Assembly: GCA_015058155.1 (NCBI GenBank)
Contig: SVCW01000005.1
Location: 1-64,000, forward strand
Direction of reading: 5' to 3'
DNA length: 64,000 bases
Source: Clostridiales bacterium
Lineage (GTDB): Bacteria > Bacillota > Clostridia > Peptostreptococcales > Anaerovoracaceae
The notes below the pieces were generated by a model that searched no databases, had not been told where the DNA came from, and saw only the letters and a list, made by a program, of their open reading frames with translations. The position numbers were made by a program, and so were the translations under genes. Of this stretch, positions 43,643-52,501 are shown piece after piece; the stretch's first letter is position 1; each line of letters starts with the position of its first letter.

Positions 43643-46123
43643 CTAGAGCATTCCCTTGATTTCACACATCTTATAAATTACTGTTGCAGCCTGAGCTCTT
43701 GTTGCTACGCCCTGTGGCTGGAAATCTCCTGTATCAAAACCATTTATAACTCCGGCACCTGCTGTAGTAAGAACATAGTCAAGCGCCCAAGGACTTATCA
43801 TATTATAATCTGTAAATGTTACGCCTTCCTTAATCTGAGGAAGCATGAATCCGATTGATCTTGAATAGTTACAGAGCATTACAGCCATCTGCTCTCTTGT
43901 AATACTGTCATTCGGAGCAAACGTGCCATCACCCATACCATTTACGATACCGTTTTCATATCCCCAGTTTACATATCCATAGTACCATTCATAGTCTGGC
44001 ACATCTGTGAAGCCTGCACTCTCTGAAAGTGAAACATCTACTCCGCTCGTCATTTTTGCAAGCATCGCAATGAACTGAGCTCTTGTGAGTGAACCTTCAG
44101 GATTAAACATATTGTCGCCGATACCGTTCAGGATGTTCATTCCTGCAAGTGTTCCGATATAGTCCTTTGCCCAGTGTCCGTACGTGTCTGTAAACTCAAC
44201 TATATATGCACCAACCGTTACTGGTATTATTACTTTTTCTTCGTTATATTCAATGTATATGTTTCCTGTATTTGAACCTATTGCTGAAGTTGTAGCTGTG
44301 AAAAGCCCGTTTTCATCAATAGTTCCGATATTATCATCGCAACTCCATGTGAACAAAGCATCTTCTGAACTTACATCAATCTTTGCTCCGTTTTCACCTA
44401 TGCTTGCTTCAGCATTTATATCTCTTGACTCACCTGCTTCAAGTGTAAGCTTAGAAACTGAAGGTGTAATAGTAATATCGTCGATAATGTTGATTGTAGT
44501 TTTTCCGTATGAAGACTTATAATCAGCCCTTACTTCAAAAGTCCCTGTCTTATCTGATGCAGTGAAGACACCATTTTCATCAATATATCCGTAATCATCA
44601 TCTACACTGTAACTTACCTGACTTCCATCGAAATCCTTTACTTTTTCAAATAAACGATTTGAAGCATATGTTTCAAGACTGACCGTTGCTCCCGGCATTA
44701 CAAAAGAAAGTTCAGGGTAAACATTGAGCTGCTCTATATCCTGACTTGCAGATTCCTTATAAACAAGAAGGAGTGCATTCGCAACCTGTCTTTCAGATCC
44801 GCCGGATGGTTTTGACTGTCTTGATGCTACAGCATCTTTTCCCGGCTGTCTGACATACATTACACTGCTTCCTCCGCCATCAAGATTCACAGCAGTGATG
44901 CAGCCCATATCGATCAGAGCATCCGCAACTTCTGATAGATTAAGGCCCTTTGAAACAGATGCCTGTCTACCATCAAGTTCAAAGAGAACGATACTGCCGT
45001 CTCTCTTGATTCCGAGTGCAGTTCTTGGATTTGCATATCCGGTTGTAGTTACATTTCTACCATTTTCAACAAGAGAATAGTAAATTCCAAGACATTCTTT
45101 TACATCTTCAAGGCCACAATCGTCAGGATCAGTTACTGAAATCTCAATCTCTGAACCGACTTTCAGTTTTGTGAGCATTTCATAAGTAGCTGAGCCCTTA
45201 ACCGTTGATAATACAACAGTGTTATCAGTAACCGCAGTATTGTTTGTCTCTGGATTTACCGATTTAACTATTCCTTTAATGCTATCGTTAACTTTTAACT
45301 GAATATCATCACACTCAATAACTACTTCTGCACATGTGCCACTCGTTTTTGTACTTGTGCTGTAATGTCTGTTAAAGAGATGTAGTCCGTTTGCACCGCC
45401 ATGAGGAACATTAAAGAAGTCAATTTTTGCGTCCCATGGAAGTTCTTCAGTTTCGTATTCAGTTTCATATCTTGTTTCATATATAATTTCAGTCTGTGGC
45501 TCCGAAACTATTTCTTCTGAAATCGCTTCGCCTGTTGTTTCAGGATTCTCGCCTTCAATAACCTGATCAGGAACTTCAACCGGTACCTCAACCGGAACTT
45601 CTACAGGCACCTGTACTTCATAAGTGTTTTCAATTGTACCGGATACTCTAAACTCAAGTTTAGCCGGAAGCATATCAGCTCGTCCGTCTTCATCAAAAGC
45701 AAACACTCTGTCCGGATCATATCCTGATGTAACGATATTTCCATCATGAATTACAAGTCCCTTTGGTGTACCTGATGAAGTATCATAAATATCGCCGTTT
45801 ACTGCAGCGATTACTTTGTATCCCTGTTCTTCAGCATACTTAATCATTGCACCAACAGAATAAGTTCCCCTTACTTCTCCATTGAAAACAAACGGTATGA
45901 TTCTTCCTTCTTCTGTATCTGCTTCGACATAATGCGAATGCTGAAGTCCGTTTGATGCACTACCAGAAATAAATTCCTTATATATAGCATCATCAAATAT
46001 ATCTAATTCTGATTCATAATAAGCTGTTCCAAGTCCCGGATATGTTGTAAATCCGCAGAGACTTGATATCATAAATGTACTTATAATAAGCACAGCTATA
46101 ATCCTTTTACCTGTTTTCCTCAT
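43643..46123 (-). CDS. SLH-anchored surface protein with phosphodiester glycosidase (NAGPA/DUF2233) domain
   Basis: 826 residues. A signal peptide (about 1-23) is followed by a phosphodiester glycosidase domain spread over about 80-455, with 'NPRTALGIKRDGSIVLFELD' at 365-384 and 'AVNLDGGGSS' at 411-420. It is interrupted by a low-complexity insert (about 170-230) containing a VPVE repeat and Glu/Thr/Tyr-rich sequence. Two Ig-like regions (about 465-545 and 550-640) and three S-layer homology repeats (about 643-690, 704-752, 769-818; TRAQ, TREQ, TRAQ) follow. It is expected to attach to secondary wall polymer and to act on sugar phosphodiesters such as teichoic acid or capped glycans; substrate unproven. 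Confidence 0.87.
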   Translation of the reverse strand: MRKTGKRIIAVLIISTFMISSLCGFTTYPGLGTAYYESELDIFDDAIYKEFISGSASNGLQHSHYVEADTEEGRIIPFVFNGEVRGTYSVGAMIKYAEEQGYKVIAAVNGDIYDTSSGTPKGLVIHDGNIVTSGYDPDRVFAFDEDGRADMLPAKLEFRVSGTIENTYEVQVPVEVPVEVPVEVPDQVIEGENPETTGEAISEEIVSEPQTEIIYETRYETEYETEELPWDAKIDFFNVPHGGANGLHLFNRHYSTSTKTSGTCAEVVIECDDIQLKVNDSIKGIVKSVNPETNNTAVTDNTVVLSTVKGSATYEMLTKLKVGSEIEISVTDPDDCGLEDVKECLGIYYSLVENGRNVTTTGYANPRTALGIKRDGSIVLFELDGRQASVSKGLNLSEVADALIDMGCITAVNLDGGGSSVMYVRQPGKDAVASRQSKPSGGSERQVANALLLVYKESASQDIEQLNVYPELSFVMPGATVSLETYASNRLFEKVKDFDGSQVSYSVDDDYGYIDENGVFTASDKTGTFEVRADYKSSYGKTTINIIDDITITPSVSKLTLEAGESRDINAEASIGENGAKIDVSSEDALFTWSCDDNIGTIDENGLFTATTSAIGSNTGNIYIEYNEEKVIIPVTVGAYIVEFTDTYGHWAKDYIGTLAGMNILNGIGDNMFNPEGSLTRAQFIAMLAKMTSGVDVSLSESAGFTDVPDYEWYYGYVNWGYENGIVNGMGDGTFAPNDSITREQMAVMLCNYSRSIGFMLPQIKEGVTFTDYNMISPWALDYVLTTAGAGVINGFDTGDFQPQGVATRAQAATVIYKMCEIKGML

Positions 46124-46185
46124 AATGAATACCCCCTATTTCAAATAACTATTTCCATATTAATTTGCGGAAATTACCAGCATAT

Positions 46186-46194
46186 ATTATACCA
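46186..46194 (-). promoter_or_regulatory. extended -10 promoter for the SLH protein gene
   Basis: TGG-TATAAT (46194-46186) on the minus strand, about 60 bases before the ATG, with no clear -35. Confidence 0.5.
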
Positions 46195-46244
46195 TAATTC
46201 TTCCCTTCTTTTCTACCTTTCACTCTCTTTTCCCATAAATTTGT

Positions 46245-46273
46245 AACAAGCACTATGATATAAGCATATACTG
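46245..46273 (+). promoter_or_regulatory. possible sigma-K-like promoter for the cysteine-rich protein
   Basis: AACA (46245-46248), 16-nt spacer, CATATACTG (46265-46273) on the plus strand. This resembles the mother-cell sigma-K pattern (mACm, N16, CATAnnnTA). No good sigma-A promoter is present. The start codon follows 37 bases later. Confidence 0.3.
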
Positions 46274-46309
46274 CAAAAATAGAATAAATATAATTTAGGA
46301 GGAAATATC

Positions 46310-47425
46310 ATGAGTTGTTTCGGTAACCGGGTATCAACCGACCTCTATCAGAACTGTTGTAATGCAAATACCCTCTGTGAATTCTCCGGAAGACTAGAGG
46401 ATTTAGTAACTGAACCTCTTTATGTTCAGAAAGTATATGATGCTGTACTCTTCAATCTTCAGGGAATGAAAACTGTTCAGAATCAGTCGTTTGAACCTCG
46501 AATTCCAAGAGATCACAGAGTTAAAAGAGTAATTGATATACGTTGCAGACGTTTTTTCAATCCTGAAAACACAGATGATCCAAGAAATCTTAAGCTAGAT
46601 GTAAACACATCAATATCAGGAGCTACATTCCTGCAGAATTCAAAAGGCGAACAGCTTCAGGTAACAGGACCTGATGGTACTCTTTCAGAAAGAATCCTTT
46701 ATGCAGAAACATCTGACTGTGACGATAAGTGTATGGGAACACCTATCTTCGGTACTCAGAACATATCAATTACAGGAAACGTTCTTGTATATCTTGACCT
46801 TCTCCTCTGCGACAGGTGTAATAATGAATCTGTATTCACAGTATGTTCTGAAGTAAACATAGCTTGTAAAGATCAGCCGCTTGTACTTACTAATTTCTTT
46901 GAAATGTGCATGCCTTCAGTATTTGACACTGCATTTTTACCAAGATTTACTGAATTCTGCAATATCAAATGTGAAACAAGACTTGCTACAAATAATCTCG
47001 GTAGAGATTTATGTATTTCAAATAACGGTGAAGTAAGCGGAAATCTCATAATTGCACTTTGTGTAACATGCGAAAAGAAAATTGTAGTGCCTGTACAGTT
47101 ATGTGTACTTTCTACAGGCTTCCCTCAGATTTCACCGCAGCAGAATCCTGTCTGCACTACATTCCCGACATTATTCCCTAATCAGATTAAAGTATCCGAT
47201 ACTATTGAAAACTGCGGATGTGTAGAGAATGTTTCGGATTCCGGATGTAATGAATGTCATTATCATGAAAATGCGTTTGATTTAAACCATAGAGAACCTG
47301 ACTGCTGTGATGAAACAGATAGTTGTAGTTGCAATCCATGTAATAATGATGATAATCACAATCATCCCGGCAGACCCGGTAGACCGGGAAGGCCTGGAAG
47401 ACCTGGAAGACCACAGCCAAGATAA
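46310..47425 (+). CDS. cysteine-rich protein with C-terminal Pro-Gly-Arg repeat tail
   Basis: 371 residues, not recognised as a named family. Cysteines are spread throughout and paired ('NCC', 'LCDRCNN', 'CVTCEKK', 'CGCVENV', 'PDCCDETDSCSCNPC'). The last 20 residues are five PGR repeats after a His/Asn/Asp-rich stretch. There is no signal peptide or membrane segment. It is one of two plus-strand genes and stands alone between a divergent SLH gene and a convergent PPDK-like gene. AGGAGG precedes the ATG. The composition resembles spore coat or exosporium structural proteins, and a possible sigma-K-like promoter lies upstream, but this is inference. Confidence 0.75.
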   Translation: MSCFGNRVSTDLYQNCCNANTLCEFSGRLEDLVTEPLYVQKVYDAVLFNLQGMKTVQNQSFEPRIPRDHRVKRVIDIRCRRFFNPENTDDPRNLKLDVNTSISGATFLQNSKGEQLQVTGPDGTLSERILYAETSDCDDKCMGTPIFGTQNISITGNVLVYLDLLLCDRCNNESVFTVCSEVNIACKDQPLVLTNFFEMCMPSVFDTAFLPRFTEFCNIKCETRLATNNLGRDLCISNNGEVSGNLIIALCVTCEKKIVVPVQLCVLSTGFPQISPQQNPVCTTFPTLFPNQIKVSDTIENCGCVENVSDSGCNECHYHENAFDLNHREPDCCDETDSCSCNPCNNDDNHNHPGRPGRPGRPGRPGRPQPR

Positions 47426-47429
47426 CAAA

Positions 47430-47466
47430 AAACGGGCTTTCGAATCGTTCGATTGCCCGTTAATTT
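47430..47466. terminator. bidirectional terminator between convergent genes
   Basis: AACGGGC (47431-47437) pairs with GCCCGTT (47455-47461), with further pairing inside (CGAAT/CGATT region). An A-run lies to the left and a T-rich tract to the right, so it serves both the plus-strand Cys-rich gene and the minus-strand PPDK-like gene. Confidence 0.88.
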
Positions 47467-47472
47467 TATCTT

Positions 47473-49530
47473 TTATTTTTTTGTAAGCGCTGCCTGTGTG
47501 GCTGCAAGCTTTGAGGCAGGTATAAATTCAGGTGCGGAAGTAATATAATTGAATCCGTATGCCGTACAGAAATCAATCATATCAATATCAACACCGTATT
47601 CTTTACATATTCCGAGTTTGAGATTTGATTTTGCAAGTTTTCCGAGTTCCGAAGCATTTCTGATAAGTCTTCCTACTCCTCTTCCGTCAAATCCGGTAAA
47701 CATATCTCGTTCAAGATTAATACTCTCTCTATACCTTGTTATGAAACTAACCGGCTCGTCCATTGAGAACCCAAACGTACGATTAGTAAGGTTGTCCAGC
47801 TCAAATGAGAAGAAATCCGAGTCTTTAGTAAGCTCATCAGCTGTGAGTGCTACTCTAGGAACGTCAATCATAGGACCTATTGAATACTCCTGCGTTGCTC
47901 CCGTTTCTTCAAGATAAGATTCTATAGCATTCACTACAATCGCTCTTACAGTCGAATACTCTTTATCAAGTCCGATAAGAGGAATTATAATTCCCGGGAA
48001 CAAATCCAGTTTCTTTTCATTCTTAAGTTCTACAGCTGCTGCAATGATTGCCCTTGCCTGTTTCTCTATAAGTTCATATGCATCGATATTGTGGTGTTCA
48101 CTGAATACCGGGTTGAAGAGTCGTATTCCCACAGGTCGTTCGCCTGTAATCTCAAACAGTCCCCTGAATGAATCTTTGAGATCATCATAAATATCGTTAG
48201 CGTAAAGACTCTGTAGAGTGATTACTTCGGTTCTGAAAAGACCGATTCCTTCAGCTCCGAATTCAAAAGCTTTTCTGGCTTCGTAGATATCATTGACTGT
48301 CGCTCTTATTCTGAGACTTCTTGAATCGTCCGCCCACTTGATAAATGTATTAAAATACTCATCATCAAAAAGCTCTGATAAAGTATCGCTATCCTTTCCC
48401 TGGGCAACAAGCATATCAATCTGAGAAGGTTTCACTCTTAAAAGTGCTGTCTTCTTATCAATAAGCCCTTCTCTTTCCATTTCTACTGCTGTTCTCAGAG
48501 CCGCAACAGATGTTCTGTTTGAAGTTCTTGTCTGGAGAATATACAGCTTTCCGTTTTCTACGGTAAACTCCACACACTGCATATCTGTATAATGGCGCTC
48601 AAGCAGTTTCAGAATCTTGACGAACTTCTTGTAAACTTCAGGAAGCCTCTTTTCAAGTACTATTACTTCTTCAGGAACTCTGTTTCCACATATTACGTCT
48701 TCACCCTGAGCATTGAAAAGGAACTGTCCTGTTATAACATTTTCACCAGACTTAGGATTTCTTGTGTAAGCTACACCTACACCCGATTCGTCACCTGTAT
48801 TCCCGAATACCATGCACTGAACATTGATAGCTACTCCGGCTTCGTCAGGTATATTGTTTACATCTCTGTACAACTGATTTTTTGTGCTTCCCCATGAATC
48901 AAAAAGTGCTTTAATTGAATAAATCAGCTGCTCTCTTACATCCTGCGGAAACTCACTTCCGTTTTCTTTGATTACTGCCTTATATTCATCAACAATTTCT
49001 GAAAGTGCTTCATTGCATAATTCTGTTTCACAGAAACACTTTCTCGCCTTCTTTTTGTCATTCAGTATATTATCAAATACTTCTTTTTCAATGCCGCATA
49101 CACATACACCATACATTTCAATAAGTCTTCTGTATGAATCATATGCAGCTCTTTCACTGTTACAGAATTCGGATAAACCCTTAACAGTCTCATCATTGAT
49201 GCCAATGTTAAGTATTGTATCCATAATTCCGGGCATAGAAAATGCCGAGCCTGAACGAACCGAAAGGAGAAGCGGATTAGACGCTTCTCCGAATTTCTTA
49301 CCGGTTACACTTTCAAGATCGGCTAAATTTTCAAATATCTGCGTAAGGATATCGTCCGTAATAACGCATCCTTCTTCGCAGTACATATTATGAGCTTCTG
49401 TAGTAATTGTAAATCCGAAAGGCACAGGAAGTCCCATTCTTGTCATTTCAGCAAGGTTTGCACCCTTACTTCCAAGAAGTGCGTTCATTTCCTTAGTTCC
49501 TTCATTAAACGAATATACAAATTTCTTCAT
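47473..49530 (-). CDS. degenerate PPDK-like protein lacking the phosphohistidine domain
   Basis: 685 residues; pyruvate phosphate dikinase is normally about 875. The ATP-grasp half (1-340) looks intact: 'GSKGANLAEM', 'SVRSGSAFSMPGIMDTILN', 'YTRNPKSGENVITGQFLFNA' and 'YILQTRTSNRT'. The sequence then passes at about 378-400 straight into the start of the C-terminal barrel ('FGAEGIGLFRTE', 421-434). The swivelling domain with catalytic TSHAAVVAR is missing, about 126 residues. The barrel is shorter by about 60 residues and lacks the MGHRGCR segment. RTEHMFF is RTEVITL, GTNDLTQ is ELDNLTN, GEHGG is KEYGV and the SCSP catalytic-Cys site is TSAP. It cannot run the PPDK cycle; a regulatory or ATP-dependent role, or decay, is possible. 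It lies next to glyS, the usual ppdK position in related genomes. Confidence 0.85.
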   Translation of the reverse strand: MKKFVYSFNEGTKEMNALLGSKGANLAEMTRMGLPVPFGFTITTEAHNMYCEEGCVITDDILTQIFENLADLESVTGKKFGEASNPLLLSVRSGSAFSMPGIMDTILNIGINDETVKGLSEFCNSERAAYDSYRRLIEMYGVCVCGIEKEVFDNILNDKKKARKCFCETELCNEALSEIVDEYKAVIKENGSEFPQDVREQLIYSIKALFDSWGSTKNQLYRDVNNIPDEAGVAINVQCMVFGNTGDESGVGVAYTRNPKSGENVITGQFLFNAQGEDVICGNRVPEEVIVLEKRLPEVYKKFVKILKLLERHYTDMQCVEFTVENGKLYILQTRTSNRTSVAALRTAVEMEREGLIDKKTALLRVKPSQIDMLVAQGKDSDTLSELFDDEYFNTFIKWADDSRSLRIRATVNDIYEARKAFEFGAEGIGLFRTEVITLQSLYANDIYDDLKDSFRGLFEITGERPVGIRLFNPVFSEHHNIDAYELIEKQARAIIAAAVELKNEKKLDLFPGIIIPLIGLDKEYSTVRAIVVNAIESYLEETGATQEYSIGPMIDVPRVALTADELTKDSDFFSFELDNLTNRTFGFSMDEPVSFITRYRESINLERDMFTGFDGRGVGRLIRNASELGKLAKSNLKLGICKEYGVDIDMIDFCTAYGFNYITSAPEFIPASKLAATQAALTKK

Positions 49531-49552
49531 GCTCAGAAACCTCTTTTAAAAT

Positions 49553-50962
49553 TTAGAATTCGAGTCTTTCTTCGATATAAGCCTTAACTTCTGATACAGG
49601 GATTCTTACCTGTTCCATAGTGTCTCTGTCTCTGATAGTTACGCATCCGTCAACTTCAGTATCGAAGTCTACACAAATACAGAATGGAGTTCCGATTTCA
49701 TCTTCTCTTCTGTATCTCTTACCGATTGAACCTGATGCATCATAGTCAACCATGAAGTACTTTGAAAGTTCTTCGTGAATTGGTTCTGCAACTGGAGCAA
49801 GTTTCTTAGCAAGTGGAAGAACTGCTGCCTTGAAAGGTGCAAGTGCAGGATGGAAATGCATAACGATTCTTGTATCTTCCTTACCGTCTTCTGAAACAAG
49901 CTTTTCTTCGTCATATGCGTCGCAGAGGAATGCGAGTGCAACTCTGTCAGCTCCGAGTGATGGTTCGATACAGTATGGGATATACTTTTCATTTGTATCA
50001 GGATCTACGAATACCATATCCTGACCTGAGAATTCTGTGTGCTGCTTAAGGTCGAAATCAGTTCTGTCAGCTACGCCCCAGAGTTCTCCCCAACCGAATG
50101 GGAATAAGTATTCAAAGTCAGTTGTAGCTGCACTGTAATGTGAAAGTTCTTCCTTTTCGTGGTCTCTCATTCTGATGTGATCTTCCTGCATTCCGAGTGA
50201 CTTGAGCCACTGTCCGCAGAAGTTCTTCCAGTAATCAAACCATTCGAGGTCTGTTCCAGGCTTGCAGAAGAACTCAAGTTCCATCTGTTCGAATTCTCTT
50301 GTTCTGAATGTGAAGTTTCCTGGAGTGATTTCGTTTCTGAATGACTTACCAATCTGTCCGATACCGAAAGGAATCTTCTTTCTTGATGCTCTTGCAACGT
50401 TCTTGAAGTTAACAAAAATACCCTGAGCTGTTTCAGGTCTTAAATAAATTTCAGCCTTTGCATCTTCAGTTACACCCTGGAATGTCTTGAACATGAGGTT
50501 GAACTGTCTGATTGAAGTGAAATCACTCTTTCCGCATGTAGGACAAGGAATATTATTGTCAGCGATGTACTGTTCAAGCTTTTCATTTGACCATCCGTCT
50601 ACAGCAACTCCTTCAATATTGTTTTCCTTAATCCATTCTTCGATAAGCTTGTCTGCTCTGAATCTTTCCTTACAAGCCTTACAGTCAATAAGTGGATCAT
50701 TGAACCCGCCTACGTGACCTGATGCTACCCATGTTCTTGGATTCATAAGGATAGCTGCGTCGAGTCCTACGTTGTACTTTGATTCCTGAACGAACTTCTT
50801 CCACCAAGCCTTCTTAACGTTGTTCTTGAATTCTACTCCAAGAGGACCATAGTCCCAAGTGTTAGCAAGACCACCGTAGATTTCTGAACCAGGGAATACA
50901 AAGCCTCTGTTCTTAGCGAGTGCTACAATTTTGTCCATTGTTACTGTTACTTCTCTGCTCAT
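49553..50962 (-). CDS. glyS: glycyl-tRNA synthetase, alpha2 type
   Basis: 469 residues, class II alpha2 GlyRS rather than the alpha/beta GlyQ-GlyS pair. '[17 protein letters not shown]' near the start, motif 2 '[19 protein letters not shown]', motif 3 '[12 protein letters not shown]' and a C-terminal anticodon domain ending '[11 protein letters not shown]' are all present. A Cys pair set ('CKACKERF', 'CPTCGKS') sits in the insertion. GGAGAAG precedes the ATG. The 40-base gap upstream is too short for a T-box. Confidence 0.97.
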   Translation of the reverse strand: MSREVTVTMDKIVALAKNRGFVFPGSEIYGGLANTWDYGPLGVEFKNNVKKAWWKKFVQESKYNVGLDAAILMNPRTWVASGHVGGFNDPLIDCKACKERFRADKLIEEWIKENNIEGVAVDGWSNEKLEQYIADNNIPCPTCGKSDFTSIRQFNLMFKTFQGVTEDAKAEIYLRPETAQGIFVNFKNVARASRKKIPFGIGQIGKSFRNEITPGNFTFRTREFEQMELEFFCKPGTDLEWFDYWKNFCGQWLKSLGMQEDHIRMRDHEKEELSHYSAATTDFEYLFPFGWGELWGVADRTDFDLKQHTEFSGQDMVFVDPDTNEKYIPYCIEPSLGADRVALAFLCDAYDEEKLVSEDGKEDTRIVMHFHPALAPFKAAVLPLAKKLAPVAEPIHEELSKYFMVDYDASGSIGKRYRREDEIGTPFCICVDFDTEVDGCVTIRDRDTMEQVRIPVSEVKAYIEERLEF

Positions 50963-51002
50963 GATAAAAAACTTCTCCTTTGATACTTATTTCAATTATT
51001 CT

Positions 51003-51725
51003 TTATTTACAATTTTCACAGTCGTCTGCTTCGCAGCTAGTGCAAGCATCGACTTTTTCAAGTTCAACAATGATTTCAGCAGCTACAGCGTCTGCATCGA
51101 TATCGCAATCTCCATCGCATTCTTCACAATCGCAATCACATAAATCATCGCAATCACAACATGAACAATTGTCATCACGTTTCATAACATCTGTAGCCTT
51201 TTCCTTAACCGCTTCGTATGCATCAACGCTCTTTTCCTTCACTACTTCGTAAAGTTCAGCACCTTTGAACTTCATTTCGCCAGCGATTTCTGATCCCTTT
51301 TCCTTGAGATCTTCAGCAGCTTCGTTTGCCATTTCGGCAACGTCAATAATTGTACCGTCTTCCTTTACAACTTCGATAGAGCATTTTGTTCCGAAAGCTG
51401 TAATAACCCCTGCAACAGCAGCAAGCGGAGCAATAACTGTTCCTACGATACCTACATTAAGCGGAATATTGAGGATAACTTCGTCATCCTTCTTTACAAG
51501 AATCTTTGAAACATTACCCTTCTTGATAACTGCCTTGAGGTTTTCCACAACAACTCCGGCATATCCTGTAAACTTGCTCTTACCCTTTTCATCGATTTCT
51601 TCTTCGATATTGATAATGGCATCTACTACACTGCCATCTGCAGCTTCGAGGGCTTCTTTTGCTTCTTTGTAGCTAACGCCTGTTCTGTCTTTGACAAGTT
51701 CAATTTTTTCTAATGTAATCTCCAT
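51003..51725 (-). CDS. UBA-like/DUF4342 protein with 13-cysteine acidic tail
   Basis: 240 residues in four parts. Residues 1-42 resemble a UBA/TS-N helical domain ('TGVSYKEAKEALEAADGSVV'). Residues about 50-120 match DUF4342, including a hydrophobic stretch 'LNVGIVGTVIAPLAAVAGVI' that could insert in a membrane. Residues about 125-182 are charged, amphipathic helix repeats ('VVKEKSVDAYEAVKEKATDV'). Residues 187-240 hold 13 cysteines with many Asp/Glu (CSCCDCDDLCDCDCEECDGD and a later CTSC...C..C). The tail looks metal-binding. Function unknown; it lies between recO and glyS with GGAGGT before the ATG. Confidence 0.82.
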   Translation of the reverse strand: MEITLEKIELVKDRTGVSYKEAKEALEAADGSVVDAIINIEEEIDEKGKSKFTGYAGVVVENLKAVIKKGNVSKILVKKDDEVILNIPLNVGIVGTVIAPLAAVAGVITAFGTKCSIEVVKEDGTIIDVAEMANEAAEDLKEKGSEIAGEMKFKGAELYEVVKEKSVDAYEAVKEKATDVMKRDDNCSCCDCDDLCDCDCEECDGDCDIDADAVAAEIIVELEKVDACTSCEADDCENCK

Positions 51726-51742
51726 AGTTTACCTCCTTGAAA

Positions 51743-52498
51743 TTAACATTGCTCAAAAAAGCTTTCGCTTTTTAGTCTTTTAATATCCAAATGATATTCT
51801 CCATAGCTTCTGAGCAATGCCCTTAGTTCTTTCTGAATATCATCATCAAGACCTATTTTTTTCAGATTTCCGAGCGGGTTGCTCAGAAAGTATTTTAACA
51901 CTCCTATTATATCAGCATTAATATTAAAAATCAATGATGCATTAGACGTAGGAACAAGATTATTTGAACATTTACGGCACACAATGCCGCCATCTTTTAC
52001 ACTGAAAACTCCGGCAGGTTCGCTGCTTCCGCAGATAACACAATTTGATAATTCCGGTACTGTTCCCATCATCGCCATTGCCTTTATCATGTAACCGATA
52101 ACAAGTGTTTCATACTTTGACTTTCTTTCGGAAAGCATATCGAAAAACTCTACAAGCATATCAAACAATGCAGGCACAGGTTGTTCTTCAATAAGAAGCT
52201 TATCTGTAAACTCAAGCACATATGATGCACACATATACTTATCTACATCTTCACCTATCTTATAAAAACTCTTAATTGCTTCAGCACTGTTGATGTTGTA
52301 TGTGTCTCTGTTTTTGAAAAACTCATAACGTCCGAAAGTGAATGGTCTCATTGCAAGCGCAGCTTTGCTTCTTCCCTTTTCATTGATACTGCTTCCGGCA
52401 CTGATTTTGCCGTATTTTCTTGAAAAGAGAAGGACCATACGTCTGCCGTTTGTAGTTTTTACCTGCCTTAAAATGATACCTTCACTGTCAGTGTACAT
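51743..52498 (-). CDS. recO: DNA repair protein RecO
   Basis: 251 residues. An N-terminal OB fold begins 'SEGIILRQVKTTNGRRMVLL', a helical middle follows, and a zinc site is visible as 'CVICG' and 'VCRKCSNNL'. RecO loads RecA with RecF/RecR and anneals ssDNA. It starts three bases after era, the conserved era-recO order. Confidence 0.95.
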   Translation of the reverse strand: MYTDSEGIILRQVKTTNGRRMVLLFSRKYGKISAGSSINEKGRSKAALAMRPFTFGRYEFFKNRDTYNINSAEAIKSFYKIGEDVDKYMCASYVLEFTDKLLIEEQPVPALFDMLVEFFDMLSERKSKYETLVIGYMIKAMAMMGTVPELSNCVICGSSEPAGVFSVKDGGIVCRKCSNNLVPTSNASLIFNINADIIGVLKYFLSNPLGNLKKIGLDDDIQKELRALLRSYGEYHLDIKRLKSESFFEQC

Positions 52499-52501
52499 AA
52501 A

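Noticed and set aside
47473..49530. Annotation as functional pyruvate phosphate dikinase
   Set aside because: The catalytic His domain is missing and several PEP-site motifs are replaced; the name would be misleading.
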